A DNA stretch of 64,000 bases from JAGDZR01 sp049115695 (GTDB taxonomy: Bacteria > Bacteroidota > Bacteroidia > Cytophagales > Cyclobacteriaceae): NCBI GenBank assembly GCA_049115695.1, contig JAGDZR010000012.1, positions 124,001 to 188,000 of the forward strand, given 5' to 3'. Under the pieces are notes generated by a model. It searched no databases. It was not told where the DNA came from and saw only the letters and a list, made by a program, of their open reading frames with translations. Within the stretch, counting starts at the first letter, position 1, and the number at the start of each line of letters is the position of its first letter. Shown piece after piece: positions 42,360 to 52,379 of the stretch. Both the position numbers and the translations under genes were made by a program.

Positions 42360-44528
42360 ATGAGAATGAAGAAGTTTTACTACTTAATCACCCTGCTTAT
42401 CGTAGTTGCTTGTAGTAGCAACAGTCAACAGTCATCTGAAGTTGCAAAATGGGAGGAACAAGCTGCCAACGTAACCATTATTAGGGATGACTTTGGTGTA
42501 CCCCATATTTATGGCAAAACAGATGCAGATGCCGTGTTTGGGATGTTGTACGCACAGTGCGAAGATGATTTTAAACGCGTTGAGCGAAATTATATATGGG
42601 CCATTGGCAGACTAGCAGAAGTAGAGGGGGAGGATGCGCTGTATAGTGATGTGAGAGCCAGATTATTCATGACCATAGATGAGGCAAAAGCTCATTATGA
42701 GAGAAGTCCCGAATGGCTAAAAAAACTATGTAATGCATTTGCTGATGGAGTGAATTATTACCTCCATACACACCCTGAAGTAAAGCCCACACTACTGACC
42801 CGATTTGAACCCTGGATGCCAATGTATTTCAGTGAAGGTTCCATTGGAGGTGATATCGAACGGATATCAACGACTGGAATCAAAGGTTTTTACGAAAACG
42901 AATCCATGGCCTACACTCTGCCCAAAGATGATCCTACTGTAGAACCTAAAGGGTCTAACGGGTTTGCCATTGCTGGTGATTTGACATCTTCGGGTAATGC
43001 GATGCTATTGATCAACCCACACACTACATTCTATTTCAGGGGAGAGGTTCACATGATAAGCGAGGAAGGTTTGAATGCGTACGGGGCGGTCACCTGGGGA
43101 CAGTTTTTTATCTATCAGGGCTTCAACGAAAAGACTGGCTGGATGCATACAAGTACCTATACCGATGTGATGGATGAGTTCATTGAGAATGTGGAAGAAA
43201 GAGATGGGAAGTTGAAGTATGAGTATGGTGAAGAATGGCGTGATGTGTGGAGCAATTCAGTAACTCTAAAATATAAAACGGATGATGGAGTTAGCGAGAA
43301 ATCTTTTGATATGTACAGAACCCATCATGGTCCTATAACCAAAATGATTGAGGATAAATGGGTGGCAAGTGCCATGATGTGGGAGCCGGTAAAGGCGCTT
43401 GAACAGTCCTTTACAAGAACAAAAAAGAGCAATTATGATGAATTCAGAAGCATGATGGATATCCGGACTAATTCATCAAACAACACGGTATTTGCAGATG
43501 CAGAAGGAAATATTGCCTACTTCCACGGGAATTATATACCGATTCGTGATGTGCAGTTTGATTACTCTGCCCCTGTTGATGGAACATTGCCAGCTACTGA
43601 CTGGCAGGGTGTACATGAAGTTGATGATTGTATTATGGTGTTGAATCCAGAGAACGGCTGGATCCAGAATTGCAACTCTACGCCATTTACAAGTGCAGGA
43701 GCATTCAGCCCCAAAAAGGAAGACTATCCTTACTACATGGCAACAATACCAGAAACTTTTCGTGGAATTCACGCACAACAAGTACTGGAGGGTGTTGATA
43801 GTTTGACTTTGGATGGTCTGATTGACCTGGCCTATGACCCATACTTACCCGCCTTTGAGCAAGTAATCTCCGGATTGATTTCAGCTTTTGATAATAATAA
43901 GGCGAGCTATCCTGACCTTTTGGAGCCAATATTGGTTTTGAAAGAATGGGATTTACGTGTTTCTAAAGAGTCAGTAGGGATGTCCCTGGCACACTACTAT
44001 GGTATGCAGTTGTATCGAAATGCAAAAAGACCGGATGGCCTGAGAGGGATGGATCGTTTCAATTATTACGGAACAGGGTTGCCGGAAACAGAACGGCTGG
44101 ATCATTTTACAGCAACCGTTACCAGATTGAATGAGGACTTTGGAACCTGGAATACGCCATGGGGCACAATTAATAGATTTCAACGGCTGAATGGAGATAT
44201 TAAAGTGCAGTTTGATGATAACCAACCAAGTATTCCTGTTGGATTGTCTTCTGGTACCTGGGGAGCGCTGGCAGCATATGGAATGCGCACCGCTCAAACT
44301 ACTAAGAAGATATATGGAACAAGAGGCAATAGTTTTGTTGCAGTAGTGGAGTTTGGTGACAAAGTGAAGGCCAAAAGCATACTTGCTGGCGGTCAAAGTG
44401 GCGATCCCGCATCATCTCATTTCGATGATCAGGCACAGGACTATGTAGATGTCAAATTTAAAGATGTGGCATTTTACCGTGATGACGTAGAACGAAGAGC
44501 AGAGCGAACCTATCGACCCGGAGAATAA
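42360..44528 (+). CDS. Penicillin acylase family (Ntn-hydrolase) lipoprotein
   Basis: About 722 residues with a lipoprotein signal (LLIVVAC lipobox). The fold is that of precursor Ntn-hydrolases cut into alpha and beta chains. The N-terminal part has VTIIRDDFGVPHIYG and MLYAQCEDDF, and the autocatalytic site is PKGSNGFAIAG, where the Ser becomes the N-terminal nucleophile of the beta chain. Members cleave amides such as penicillins, acyl-homoserine lactones or aculeacin; the true substrate is unknown here. ATG 42360 is used; the longer frame starts with TTG over a promoter-like sequence. Confidence 0.88.
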   Translation: MRMKKFYYLITLLIVVACSSNSQQSSEVAKWEEQAANVTIIRDDFGVPHIYGKTDADAVFGMLYAQCEDDFKRVERNYIWAIGRLAEVEGEDALYSDVRARLFMTIDEAKAHYERSPEWLKKLCNAFADGVNYYLHTHPEVKPTLLTRFEPWMPMYFSEGSIGGDIERISTTGIKGFYENESMAYTLPKDDPTVEPKGSNGFAIAGDLTSSGNAMLLINPHTTFYFRGEVHMISEEGLNAYGAVTWGQFFIYQGFNEKTGWMHTSTYTDVMDEFIENVEERDGKLKYEYGEEWRDVWSNSVTLKYKTDDGVSEKSFDMYRTHHGPITKMIEDKWVASAMMWEPVKALEQSFTRTKKSNYDEFRSMMDIRTNSSNNTVFADAEGNIAYFHGNYIPIRDVQFDYSAPVDGTLPATDWQGVHEVDDCIMVLNPENGWIQNCNSTPFTSAGAFSPKKEDYPYYMATIPETFRGIHAQQVLEGVDSLTLDGLIDLAYDPYLPAFEQVISGLISAFDNNKASYPDLLEPILVLKEWDLRVSKESVGMSLAHYYGMQLYRNAKRPDGLRGMDRFNYYGTGLPETERLDHFTATVTRLNEDFGTWNTPWGTINRFQRLNGDIKVQFDDNQPSIPVGLSSGTWGALAAYGMRTAQTTKKIYGTRGNSFVAVVEFGDKVKAKSILAGGQSGDPASSHFDDQAQDYVDVKFKDVAFYRDDVERRAERTYRPGE

Positions 44529-44591
44529 TTTTTAAGTCATGATGTAACCATTTATCATGAGCAGGGTATTAATAGAAAACTCAGAATAATT

Positions 44592-45008
44592 ATGAAACGC
44601 GTTACAATCATGATATTGGCAGCTTTTATTTCTGTTGCTGCTATGGCCCAGGATGATAAGTACAAAGGTCTTAAGAAAATCAGTCCGGATAGAGAATCAA
44701 TTGTAATCGATTTGGATATTGATTTATCTGCTCTCTCTGAACTTTCAGAATTATCCGAGCTCACTGAATTGGCTGAATTAAGCAAGCTAGAGGCTTTGGA
44801 AGCTCTTGAAGATGTAGAAATAGATCTTTCGAATGTGGAGCTGGATATGCGTCATTTGGAGAACGTCATGGAGCATTTAGAATTGGATATTGAAATGGTC
44901 GTTGAACAGGCTGTGGAAATAGGATTGAAGTCTGCTGAAATTGGGATCAATGCTGCGCAACACGCTATTAAAGAAGTTGAGCATCGTCGACGTATTCCAG
45001 AACAATAA
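44592..45008 (+). CDS. Small secreted protein with tripeptide (x-E-L) repeats
   Basis: 138 residues with a signal peptide (MKRVTIMILAAFISVAAMAQ). From about residue 48 a run of nine consecutive tripeptides puts Leu at every third position (SEL SEL SEL TEL AEL SKL and similar). It continues into a highly acidic amphipathic region (VEIDLSNVELDMRHLENVMEH) and ends with a basic tail. The pattern predicts an elongated helix or a solenoid rather than a globular enzyme. I recognise no family. It stands alone after the acylase gene. Confidence 0.7.
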   Translation: MKRVTIMILAAFISVAAMAQDDKYKGLKKISPDRESIVIDLDIDLSALSELSELSELTELAELSKLEALEALEDVEIDLSNVELDMRHLENVMEHLELDIEMVVEQAVEIGLKSAEIGINAAQHAIKEVEHRRRIPEQ

Positions 45009-45091
45009 AATTAAATCAATAGGCTAACGATTGTCATTGTTCGGTATGTAGATATATAATACCTATGAGGTAATATTTTGAAGTATCGAAT

Positions 45092-45601
45092 ATGAAAGCA
45101 ATAAACAATCTAAGAGATCTCATGTTGGAACAAATGAGGGATCTTTACAATGCTGAAATTTACATTAAAAATGAACTTAACCGCGTAGCTGATGATGCTC
45201 ATAATCCTGAACTTACAACACTGGTTCAGGGCTATATTGATCGCCATAGTGGAATGATAATGCGGATCAGACAAGTTTTTGATCTTCAATATGAGCAAAA
45301 ACGAGGGGAGACTTGTGAGGCTATTCAAACGATGGTTGAAGAGATGCAAACGCTCATGAATCGGGCGCACGACCCATCTGTTAAGGATGCTGCTATCATC
45401 ACAGGATTACAGCATATCATGCACTATAAAATGGCTGGATACGGAGCTGTTTGCTCTTATGCCAGGCAATTGTCGTTTCATAATGAGGCAAAGATTCTTC
45501 ACGAAAACCTTGAAGAAGAAAAGTTATACAATAAGACCTTGGCAGAGTTGGCAGAGACCTGGATTAACATCAAAGCAGTAAAAGAAGCCGCCTTTATTTG
45601 A
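45092..45601 (+). CDS. DUF892 (YciE/YciF-like) ferritin-like protein
   Basis: 169 residues of four-helix-bundle type starting with NLRDLMLEQMRDLYNAE, which is the hallmark DUF892 beginning. The carboxylate/His pairs of the dimetal site are plausible in LMLEQMRDLYNAE and HYKMAGYGAVCSYA. E. coli relatives are induced by osmotic and stationary-phase stress, but their biochemical role is unknown. ATG start, no signal peptide, cytoplasmic. Confidence 0.88.
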   Translation: MKAINNLRDLMLEQMRDLYNAEIYIKNELNRVADDAHNPELTTLVQGYIDRHSGMIMRIRQVFDLQYEQKRGETCEAIQTMVEEMQTLMNRAHDPSVKDAAIITGLQHIMHYKMAGYGAVCSYARQLSFHNEAKILHENLEEEKLYNKTLAELAETWINIKAVKEAAFI

Positions 45602-45657
45602 TAGGACGTAATGGGTATTATTTCTTGAGTTGTTAGACTATCAAACTAAAAACTCAA

Positions 45658-46170
45658 ATGAAACAATTGTATTTAATACTTGCCTTACTCGTTACTGGCC
45701 TTGTTGCTCAGGGACAATCCTTGTCAGATTTGGATAGTGCCAATTTTTTTGATTTTTGGGTAGGAGAATGGAATGCTGCCTGGGACGAAGGAAAAGGAGT
45801 TGAAGTGTATGGGACCAATTCGATTACACATCAGTTGGATGGAAAAGTAATTAACGAACAATTCAGGATTACCGGTGGTCAGAATGCTGGAATTAAAGGA
45901 ACGAGCAACTCGGTATTTCAACCGAGAACAAACACCTGGAGACAAGGATGGGCAGACAATCAAGGAGGTTACTTTGATTTTATTGGTCAATTTGATGGAG
46001 ATAAGAGAATGTTTTCAACGCATCCAAGACAAGTAGGTGCTGATATGATTGTTCAGCGCATGGTCTTCTATGATATCAAAGAAGAAAGCATGACGTGGGA
46101 TTGGGAGATAAGTCGTGATGGAGGAAAGACATGGTCATTGAGTTGGCGAATTTTTTATACCAGAAAGTAA
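45658..46170 (+). CDS. Secreted DUF1579-like protein
   Basis: 170 residues with a signal peptide (LYLILALLVTGLVAQG). The mature part has the FDFWVGEWNAAWDEGKG motif and repeated beta strands typical of small lipocalin-like DUF1579 proteins (NSVFQPRTNTWRQGWADNQG, MTWDWEISRDGGKTW). No catalytic function is known for this group. It is the last of three unrelated small genes on this strand. Confidence 0.7.
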   Translation: MKQLYLILALLVTGLVAQGQSLSDLDSANFFDFWVGEWNAAWDEGKGVEVYGTNSITHQLDGKVINEQFRITGGQNAGIKGTSNSVFQPRTNTWRQGWADNQGGYFDFIGQFDGDKRMFSTHPRQVGADMIVQRMVFYDIKEESMTWDWEISRDGGKTWSLSWRIFYTRK

Positions 46171-46192
46171 TGCTTTTACAAAGTAAAAAATA

Positions 46193-46226
46193 GGAGGCGA
46201 GGAGATCCGCAAGGGACAACCGCCTC
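46193..46226 (-). terminator. Probable terminator overlapping the end of the lipoprotein gene
   Basis: On the minus strand GAGGCG and CGCCTC form a 6-bp stem with a 21-nt loop, followed by CTATTTTTT. One arm contains part of the stop codon of the lipoprotein gene. The stem is short, so confidence is limited. Confidence 0.4.
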
Positions 46227-46866
46227 AGGGTGCAGCCTGTGAGATTGAATTAGGAGCAAGACCATTGGCAACATGTCTCAATGCTTGTTTATAGGCATGC
46301 CATTCTTCAGTCATGATAAACGAGGTTGTGTCCCGATCTTCATGCGTATAGGTGATGGATCTGTTATCTAGTTGCCATGTTACCCTGTAGTTGCTCAAAG
46401 AAGGGTTAAGCGCTCTTCCCTTCAATACACCTAGACTGTCCGTTAATGATCGGCACTCAGGTGAGAGCGGTCTGAACCTAAAATTACCATATGAATCGAT
46501 TAGGTTATTGATGATGTTGTCTTTGAGTATGTATTTACGCTTGGCGACTTTACCATCAATTGTTGTTGTAATAAGATGGATTACTTCTTGTCCTGCATAG
46601 AATGTTTCAGGATTATCCTCAACATAAAAGGTTACTCTTTCATTGAAGAAATCACCAAAATGATCCAATGGATCCATGTCAGACTGATCGGAATCAACAC
46701 CGATGGTCTGTTTAACATATGTTTTTTCAGTGTTGGCAACAGGAGGTTGAGGAGCTTGGATTAATTTTTGCCCCATTGTTGACTCATTATTCTTTGGTTC
46801 GTCAATACATCCTGCCAACCAAAGTAGCATAATAATTGACCAGACGTGTTTACCAAACTTCATCAT
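46225..46866 (-). CDS. Hypothetical lipoprotein
   Basis: 213 residues with a lipoprotein signal peptide (IIMLLWLAGC, lipobox LAGC). The mature N-terminus is polar and probably unstructured (DEPKNNESTMGQ). It is followed by a beta-rich domain (VTFYVEDNPETFYAGQEVIHLI, SYGNFRFRPLS). I recognise no family. ATG at 46866 or 46863. Confidence 0.65.
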   Translation of the reverse strand: MMKFGKHVWSIIMLLWLAGCIDEPKNNESTMGQKLIQAPQPPVANTEKTYVKQTIGVDSDQSDMDPLDHFGDFFNERVTFYVEDNPETFYAGQEVIHLITTTIDGKVAKRKYILKDNIINNLIDSYGNFRFRPLSPECRSLTDSLGVLKGRALNPSLSNYRVTWQLDNRSITYTHEDRDTTSFIMTEEWHAYKQALRHVANGLAPNSISQAAP

Positions 46867-47030
46867 GAAGTCATAATATAATCAATCCATCAGCGCGATT
46901 CAAAGACTTGCTTTGCCCTTCGACATATTGTTCATTGGTATTTGAATGTTTTATCTCTTTATTGAACGCATATGTCAGGCATTCGGAGTAATGACTATAT
47001 TTAGATTGCAACAAACATTCAACTATAAAA

Positions 47031-48116
47031 ATGGAAAACACATCCAATAGATTAATATCACTTGATGCGCTTAGGGGATTTACTATCGCTTTGATGATTT
47101 TGGTTAATGACCCTGGAGACTGGGGAAATGTTTATTGGCCATTGTTACATGCCAAATGGCATGGCATTACCATCACGGATTTTGTCTTTCCATTCTTTGT
47201 ATTCATTGTTGGAGTGTCAGTGGTACTTGCCACTAAAAACCAGTTGGCGAAAGGCGTGGAAAAATCGACGTTACGCAAAAAGGTGGTGTTTCGGTCAATC
47301 AAGATTTTTGCATTGGGTCTATTCTTGGCTTTATTTCCTGAATTTGATTTTGCGAACATAAGGATACCGGGCGTGTTGCAGCGCATTGCAATCGTATATG
47401 CAGTGTGTGGTTTAATGTTTCTCAGTACCGATTGGAAAGCTCAATTTAGAACTGCGCTAGTACTGTTGGTCGGGTATTACTTATTGATGATGTTAGTGCC
47501 TGTTCCGGACGTAGGAGCCGGTGTTCTAGAGCCTGGACAGAACCTGGCTGCCTGGATTGATTCTTTGTTGGTTCCGGGTAGACTTTACCAAGTGACCTGG
47601 GATCCGGAAGGATTGCTAAGCACGCTTCCGGCAATTGCAACAGGCATCAGTGGAATGTTGGCTGGTTACATGATTATTTCTATCGAGGATCAACACAAAA
47701 AGGTAATGTGGATGATGGTGGTAGGCTTTGTGTGTGTCTTGATTGGTTATTTATGGCATGTTGCATTTCCTATAAACAAAAATCTGTGGAGTAGTTCATA
47801 TGTAATGTTCACTTCTGGATGGGCATTTATGGCGCTGGCTACTTCTATTTTATTCATTGATGTTTTAGGGTATCGCAAAGGAATAAAGTTTGGAATTATT
47901 TATGGTAGCAACGCAATAACGATCTATGTGTTGGCAGGTATTCTTCCTAACCTCACGAGTAGATTGCTTGGACTGCAAGGAGCGTTTATGGACGGATTAA
48001 CCGGCATTGGATTAGAAGCTAAATTTGTATCTATGCTATGGGCGATTTTGTTTGTGTTGATCTGCTACATTCCAGCCTATATTATGTATAAGAAAAAGAT
48101 TTTTATAAAAGTATAA
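47031..48116 (+). CDS. nagX: NagX-like / heparan-alpha-glucosaminide acetyltransferase-type membrane protein
   Basis: 361 residues with about ten hydrophobic segments. The conserved start RLISLDALRGFTIALMILVNDPG, then LLHAKWHGITITDFVFPFFVFIVG, is the signature of the DUF5009/HGSNAT-like family. Members acetylate terminal glucosamine or are inner-membrane proteins of N-acetylglucosamine use (NagX). It is translationally coupled (TAATG) to a BadF-type N-acetylglucosamine kinase gene, which supports an amino-sugar role. NagX is assigned by family; transport versus acetyl transfer is unresolved. Confidence 0.82.
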   Translation: MENTSNRLISLDALRGFTIALMILVNDPGDWGNVYWPLLHAKWHGITITDFVFPFFVFIVGVSVVLATKNQLAKGVEKSTLRKKVVFRSIKIFALGLFLALFPEFDFANIRIPGVLQRIAIVYAVCGLMFLSTDWKAQFRTALVLLVGYYLLMMLVPVPDVGAGVLEPGQNLAAWIDSLLVPGRLYQVTWDPEGLLSTLPAIATGISGMLAGYMIISIEDQHKKVMWMMVVGFVCVLIGYLWHVAFPINKNLWSSSYVMFTSGWAFMALATSILFIDVLGYRKGIKFGIIYGSNAITIYVLAGILPNLTSRLLGLQGAFMDGLTGIGLEAKFVSMLWAILFVLICYIPAYIMYKKKIFIKV

Positions 48117-49024
48117 TGGGTTTGATTATCGGAATTGATGGGGGTGGAACCAATACCCGATCACTTTTAACGAACGAGGAGGGAGACATATTAGGCTCGG
48201 CAATAGGTGGAGCAGCAAATTTTCGTAGTGAGGGTGTTGAAATGGTAAAAACTCACCTGAAGGAGTTATTGGAGGCGACATGCAAAAATGCCGGAACTCC
48301 TTTATCGGAAGTGGATGTAGTTTCGCTGGGATTAGCAGGAGTGGCCACAGATGAGGGAAAAAGAACAATTAAGAACATTGTCGTCGATTTGGGTTTTGAT
48401 GCAGATAAGGTGATTGTCAATTCGGATGCTGACATTGCGCTCATTGGTGCTCATGGTAAGGAAGAAGGAATCATTGCCATCGCTGGCACAGGAGCGGTTG
48501 TATTTGGGCAAAAAGGTGATCGAAAAGTTCGATCGAGTGGATGGGGGCATATTCTGGGGGATGAAGGTAGTGCCTATTGGATTGGGATTGAGTGCATGAA
48601 AGCAGTGATAGCTGCGCATGATTTGCACATCAAAGAAACCAAGCTCACAGCAGCATTGGTTGGACATTTGAGGCTCGAAAAGATCAGTGAACTGATTGAT
48701 TTCACGTATTCACAAACGACCAAAAGTGAAATTGCTGCGCTGGCCCAGTTGGTGATGCAACACTACAGTGATGATGAAGCTGCACGGTCAATTATTAATA
48801 ACGGAGCACGGCATTTATTTGATCATATAAACCATGTCCATGGTTTGCTTGGAGATGATCTATCGGTTTGCCTCATGGGGGGAATGCTCGAAAATGAGAC
48901 ACCATTGAAGCACTCTTTGACCCAGCTATTGGATCAAAAAGAAATTAGACACCTCTCAGAACCTACGTACAGACCTGAGTATGGGGCTGTCATTGTTGGG
49001 TTAAGAAAACTAAGCATCGCATAA
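48116..49024 (+). CDS. N-acetylglucosamine kinase-type (BadF/BadG/BcrA/BcrD ATPase family) protein
   Basis: 302 residues with the ASKHA fold. The phosphate-1 loop is GIDGGGTNTRSLL, a phosphate-2/sugar segment reads IAGTGAVVFG, and WGHILGDEGSAYWIG is typical of eukaryotic-like NAGK. It phosphorylates N-acetylglucosamine (or a related sugar) with ATP, giving substrate for NagA and then NagB. Its start overlaps the NagX-like stop codon by 1 nt. A nagB gene lies at the left edge, though 47 kb away. Confidence 0.86.
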   Translation: MGLIIGIDGGGTNTRSLLTNEEGDILGSAIGGAANFRSEGVEMVKTHLKELLEATCKNAGTPLSEVDVVSLGLAGVATDEGKRTIKNIVVDLGFDADKVIVNSDADIALIGAHGKEEGIIAIAGTGAVVFGQKGDRKVRSSGWGHILGDEGSAYWIGIECMKAVIAAHDLHIKETKLTAALVGHLRLEKISELIDFTYSQTTKSEIAALAQLVMQHYSDDEAARSIINNGARHLFDHINHVHGLLGDDLSVCLMGGMLENETPLKHSLTQLLDQKEIRHLSEPTYRPEYGAVIVGLRKLSIA

Positions 49025-49089
49025 TTATTTGAGAAAGAGTGAGGATTGGTCACACTGACCTACTTAGTTACAACCTTAAGTTTATGCAT

Positions 49090-52000
49090 CTATTCTTTAG
49101 GAATAATGATCACAGGTAAATCCAACGACTTATACATTTGACCAAAGAGTGGCATGTCATCGTTGATAATTTGCTGTTGCTGTTCCGCATATTTTGCCCA
49201 TTCAGTCTCTAGGTCTGACAATCTATCTTTCGCTCCAGCAGTAACTTCTGGATATGCTGAGTCAGCATATCCTTTCAGGTTCATTAGTTCTGCATTGATC
49301 TTGTTGTTAAAGTTGATCACATCCTGAAATGTTTTCTGGTCAGGTTGAACAAGCTTCTTCTCCCAGTTATCAATGCGACTGATGATTGCTTTTGCCGTAT
49401 CAATTAGGGCTGCAGCGTCTTCATTCGTCTCCAATAGTTCGGTGTACCTGTTCAGTTGAGATTTGGCAGTGCGCATACTGTTAACAGATTGATGAACTTC
49501 CGAAATCATTTTCTCTACTGTCACAAGAAATTGTTCTTGTGCAAGATAATCCGCAGCTGAGGCCTTGATGCGAGGATCTGGTAAGATTGTCACTGAAGTG
49601 CTTATTTCGCTATCATTCATTGACAGGGCGAGATTGTAATTACCAGGAGGGACACTTCCTCCGCTGTATGAGCCATATGCAAATACTTTTTCAACAGCTG
49701 GAATGGCGTCTCGTTTAAAATCCCAGGTAAAGCGATTGATGCCTTTTTTGGTCGGGAGTATTGCTGGTTTACCCGGTCCTCCTGGCCAAGACGTAAACTT
49801 ATCCTGCTTTTCACTTGTGATGGTTCTCAGTACATTACCATCCTCATCACTTACGGATAAAGTCAATGTGACACTATCAGGTAATTCCTCAGGTAAGAAA
49901 TAATCAAAAGTTACTCCGGCTTTCGGGTTTTGCCCTAATCCCGGTTGCGGTTCTTCTGTAGAGCCACCAAATAATCTATACGTGTCCTTTGGTTTATAGA
50001 GGGTTAGTTCCTTCGGGAACTTGCCTTTTGATTGCTGGATAGCACTTAGGTCATCCAATATCCAAAATGACCTACCAGCAGTAGCAGCAACAAGATCATT
50101 GTCCTGAATGATTAAGTCATTGATGGGAACGATAGGGAGGTTGAGTTGTAATTTTTCCCATAGGAAACCATCATTAAAAGAAACGTAAAGACCATTTTCG
50201 GTACCTGCATAGAGGAGTCCTTTGATTTTAGTGTCTTCACGAACGACTCTGACAAATGTTTGATTGTCGATTCCATTCACGATCCTGGACCAATTCGCTC
50301 CATAATCTGACGTTTTGTAAATCATTGGAGAAAGATCATTGAACTTGTAAGCAGTTACTGCAATATAGGCCGTTCCGGGATCATGAGGTGAGACCTCAAT
50401 TGCATTCACAATAGCCTCAGGCAAGCCTGGAGGTGTTATGTTTTGCCAGCTTTCACCATCGTTTCTTGTTATGTGAACTAATCCATCATCAGAACCCGCC
50501 CATAATACGCCTTGAGAGTGCGGTGATTCAACGAGGTACATAATGGTGTTATAATTCTCTCCACCGGCTGCTTCATTTGTGAAGGGTTGACCCCCTGGTC
50601 CTTGCTTGGATTTATCATTGCGGGTTAGGTCAGGGGAGATGGCTTGCCAGTTGATCCCTCCGTCCTGTGTTTTGAAAACTACATTTCCTGCGTGATAAAT
50701 CGTCGACCGGTCATGTGGCGAACTGATAATGGGTGCGTTCCAGTTGTATCGGTATTTAAAATCCTTCGGAACATTTCCAAGATTTAGTTCCGGATATTCC
50801 TTAATCGACTTGCCTTCATTGGTCGCTTTGATCCATTGCTCAATAATGCCCTGATAGCAACCGCCATAGACTACAACCGGGTTGTCAGGATCAAAGGCAA
50901 GATATGCGCTCTCACAACCGGCTACTGAGTACCAATCTTTCCAGGTAATTCCCCTGCCATTCGTTCTACTTGCAATTGCGATAGCAGAGTTGTCCTGCTG
51001 ACCACCATATACATTGTAAGGCACGAGGTTATCAGTGATGACCCGATAAAACTGTGCTGTTGGTTGTTGCTGCTGACTGGACCAACTTTCTCCACCATTG
51101 AATGAAACATTCGCTCCCCCGTCGTTCGAGTTGATCATATTTTGATTGTTGTTCGGATTGATCCATAAGTGATGATTATCTCCATGCGGTACGCTGATTG
51201 GCGTAAAAGATCGTCCACCATTTATCGATTTTAGTACTGGCGCATTGAGAACATACACTACATTTTCATCAACAGGATCAGCAAATATTTCCATGTAATA
51301 CCATGATCTGGCAATGGTCACACGATCTTTGCTCACTTGTTTCCATTCTTTGCCTGCATTGTCAGATCTATAAACACCAGCCTTATCGCCTTCTGCTTCA
51401 ATCACCGCAAACACGAGTTCACCATTGGCACGTGATACCGAAATGCCCGATTTGCCCATTTCCTCCGGGAGTCCTTTTTCGAGTTTGGTCCAACTCTCAC
51501 CCATATCCGTTGATTTGTACAATCCAGATTGAGGTCCACCAGACTGCATCGTCCAAGGGTATCTGGTGTGTTGCCACATGCTAGCGTAAAGAATACGCGG
51601 GTTATTCATGTCCATTGACAATGAGGATGCACCGACATCATCACCTTTATACAATACTTTCTTCCATGTTTTTCCGCCATCTGTACTTTTAAAAATGCCT
51701 CTTTCCGTGGTTTTGCCATGTTGGGCTCCTTGAGCCGCAACGAATACAATATCCGGATTGTCTGGGTGAATGATCACATCGGAGATGGTCATTGTTTTGT
51801 CCAGGCCAATATGCGTCCAGGTTTTACCTGCATCAGTGGATTTGTATACGCCATCGCCGTGAGAAGTCATGACACCTCTGACGGCATGTTCTCCCATACC
51901 CACATAAACTACATTGGGATCTGACTCTGATACGGCAATTGATCCAACTGATCCGGTTTTGAGTTGTCCATCGGATATATTTTTCCAGGTGATGCCTGCA

Positions 52001-52242
52001 TCTTTCGTTTTCCAAATACCACCTCCTGTGCTGCCCATGTAGTATGTCATGGGATCACCAACGACACCAGAAGAGGTCACACTTCGCCCTCCCCGGAAAG
52101 GTCCTATGTTACGCCATTTAAGTCCATCAAACAATTCTGTGTCAGTGGCCTGTGCTTCGGCAGTTGACTTCTTTTTTCGTTGAGCATTCGCCGTGATTGT
52201 CAGCGTTATTAGGATGGCAATGATGATATTGAATGGCTTCAT
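49090..52242 (-). CDS. Sortilin/VPS10-type Asp-box beta-propeller protein
   Basis: 1050 residues with a signal peptide (IIIAILITLTITANA). At least nine Asp-box repeats of the form S-x-D-x-G-x-T-W are visible (STDAGKTW, STDGGKTW, STDMGESW, SFNGGESW, TQDGGINW, TRNDGESW and others) over about residues 75-700. They predict one or two large propellers. A helical region follows at the C-terminus. Databases often call such proteins glycosyl hydrolases, but no sialidase Arg triad or FRIP motif is evident, so a binding role is as likely. It is flanked by unrelated genes. Confidence 0.85.
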   Translation of the reverse strand: MKPFNIIIAILITLTITANAQRKKKSTAEAQATDTELFDGLKWRNIGPFRGGRSVTSSGVVGDPMTYYMGSTGGGIWKTKDAGITWKNISDGQLKTGSVGSIAVSESDPNVVYVGMGEHAVRGVMTSHGDGVYKSTDAGKTWTHIGLDKTMTISDVIIHPDNPDIVFVAAQGAQHGKTTERGIFKSTDGGKTWKKVLYKGDDVGASSLSMDMNNPRILYASMWQHTRYPWTMQSGGPQSGLYKSTDMGESWTKLEKGLPEEMGKSGISVSRANGELVFAVIEAEGDKAGVYRSDNAGKEWKQVSKDRVTIARSWYYMEIFADPVDENVVYVLNAPVLKSINGGRSFTPISVPHGDNHHLWINPNNNQNMINSNDGGANVSFNGGESWSSQQQQPTAQFYRVITDNLVPYNVYGGQQDNSAIAIASRTNGRGITWKDWYSVAGCESAYLAFDPDNPVVVYGGCYQGIIEQWIKATNEGKSIKEYPELNLGNVPKDFKYRYNWNAPIISSPHDRSTIYHAGNVVFKTQDGGINWQAISPDLTRNDKSKQGPGGQPFTNEAAGGENYNTIMYLVESPHSQGVLWAGSDDGLVHITRNDGESWQNITPPGLPEAIVNAIEVSPHDPGTAYIAVTAYKFNDLSPMIYKTSDYGANWSRIVNGIDNQTFVRVVREDTKIKGLLYAGTENGLYVSFNDGFLWEKLQLNLPIVPINDLIIQDNDLVAATAGRSFWILDDLSAIQQSKGKFPKELTLYKPKDTYRLFGGSTEEPQPGLGQNPKAGVTFDYFLPEELPDSVTLTLSVSDEDGNVLRTITSEKQDKFTSWPGGPGKPAILPTKKGINRFTWDFKRDAIPAVEKVFAYGSYSGGSVPPGNYNLALSMNDSEISTSVTILPDPRIKASAADYLAQEQFLVTVEKMISEVHQSVNSMRTAKSQLNRYTELLETNEDAAALIDTAKAIISRIDNWEKKLVQPDQKTFQDVINFNNKINAELMNLKGYADSAYPEVTAGAKDRLSDLETEWAKYAEQQQQIINDDMPLFGQMYKSLDLPVIIIPKE

Positions 52243-52379
52243 CTTAGGATTAAAATAGGTTTATTACAATCTCAGTAGATTTTATCAATTAGGCTAATAC
52301 AAATAGGACTAACCGCAGTACTATCATTTGAACCGTTGAATCAGGGAATAGCCGGTCGAAAAGTGATTGCATATTGCAT

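Noticed and set aside
44537..44560. Inverted repeat TCATGAT ... ATCATGA after the acylase gene
   Set aside because: A 7-bp AT-rich stem with a 10-nt loop and no T-run; it may be an operator or chance, and nothing nearby supports either.
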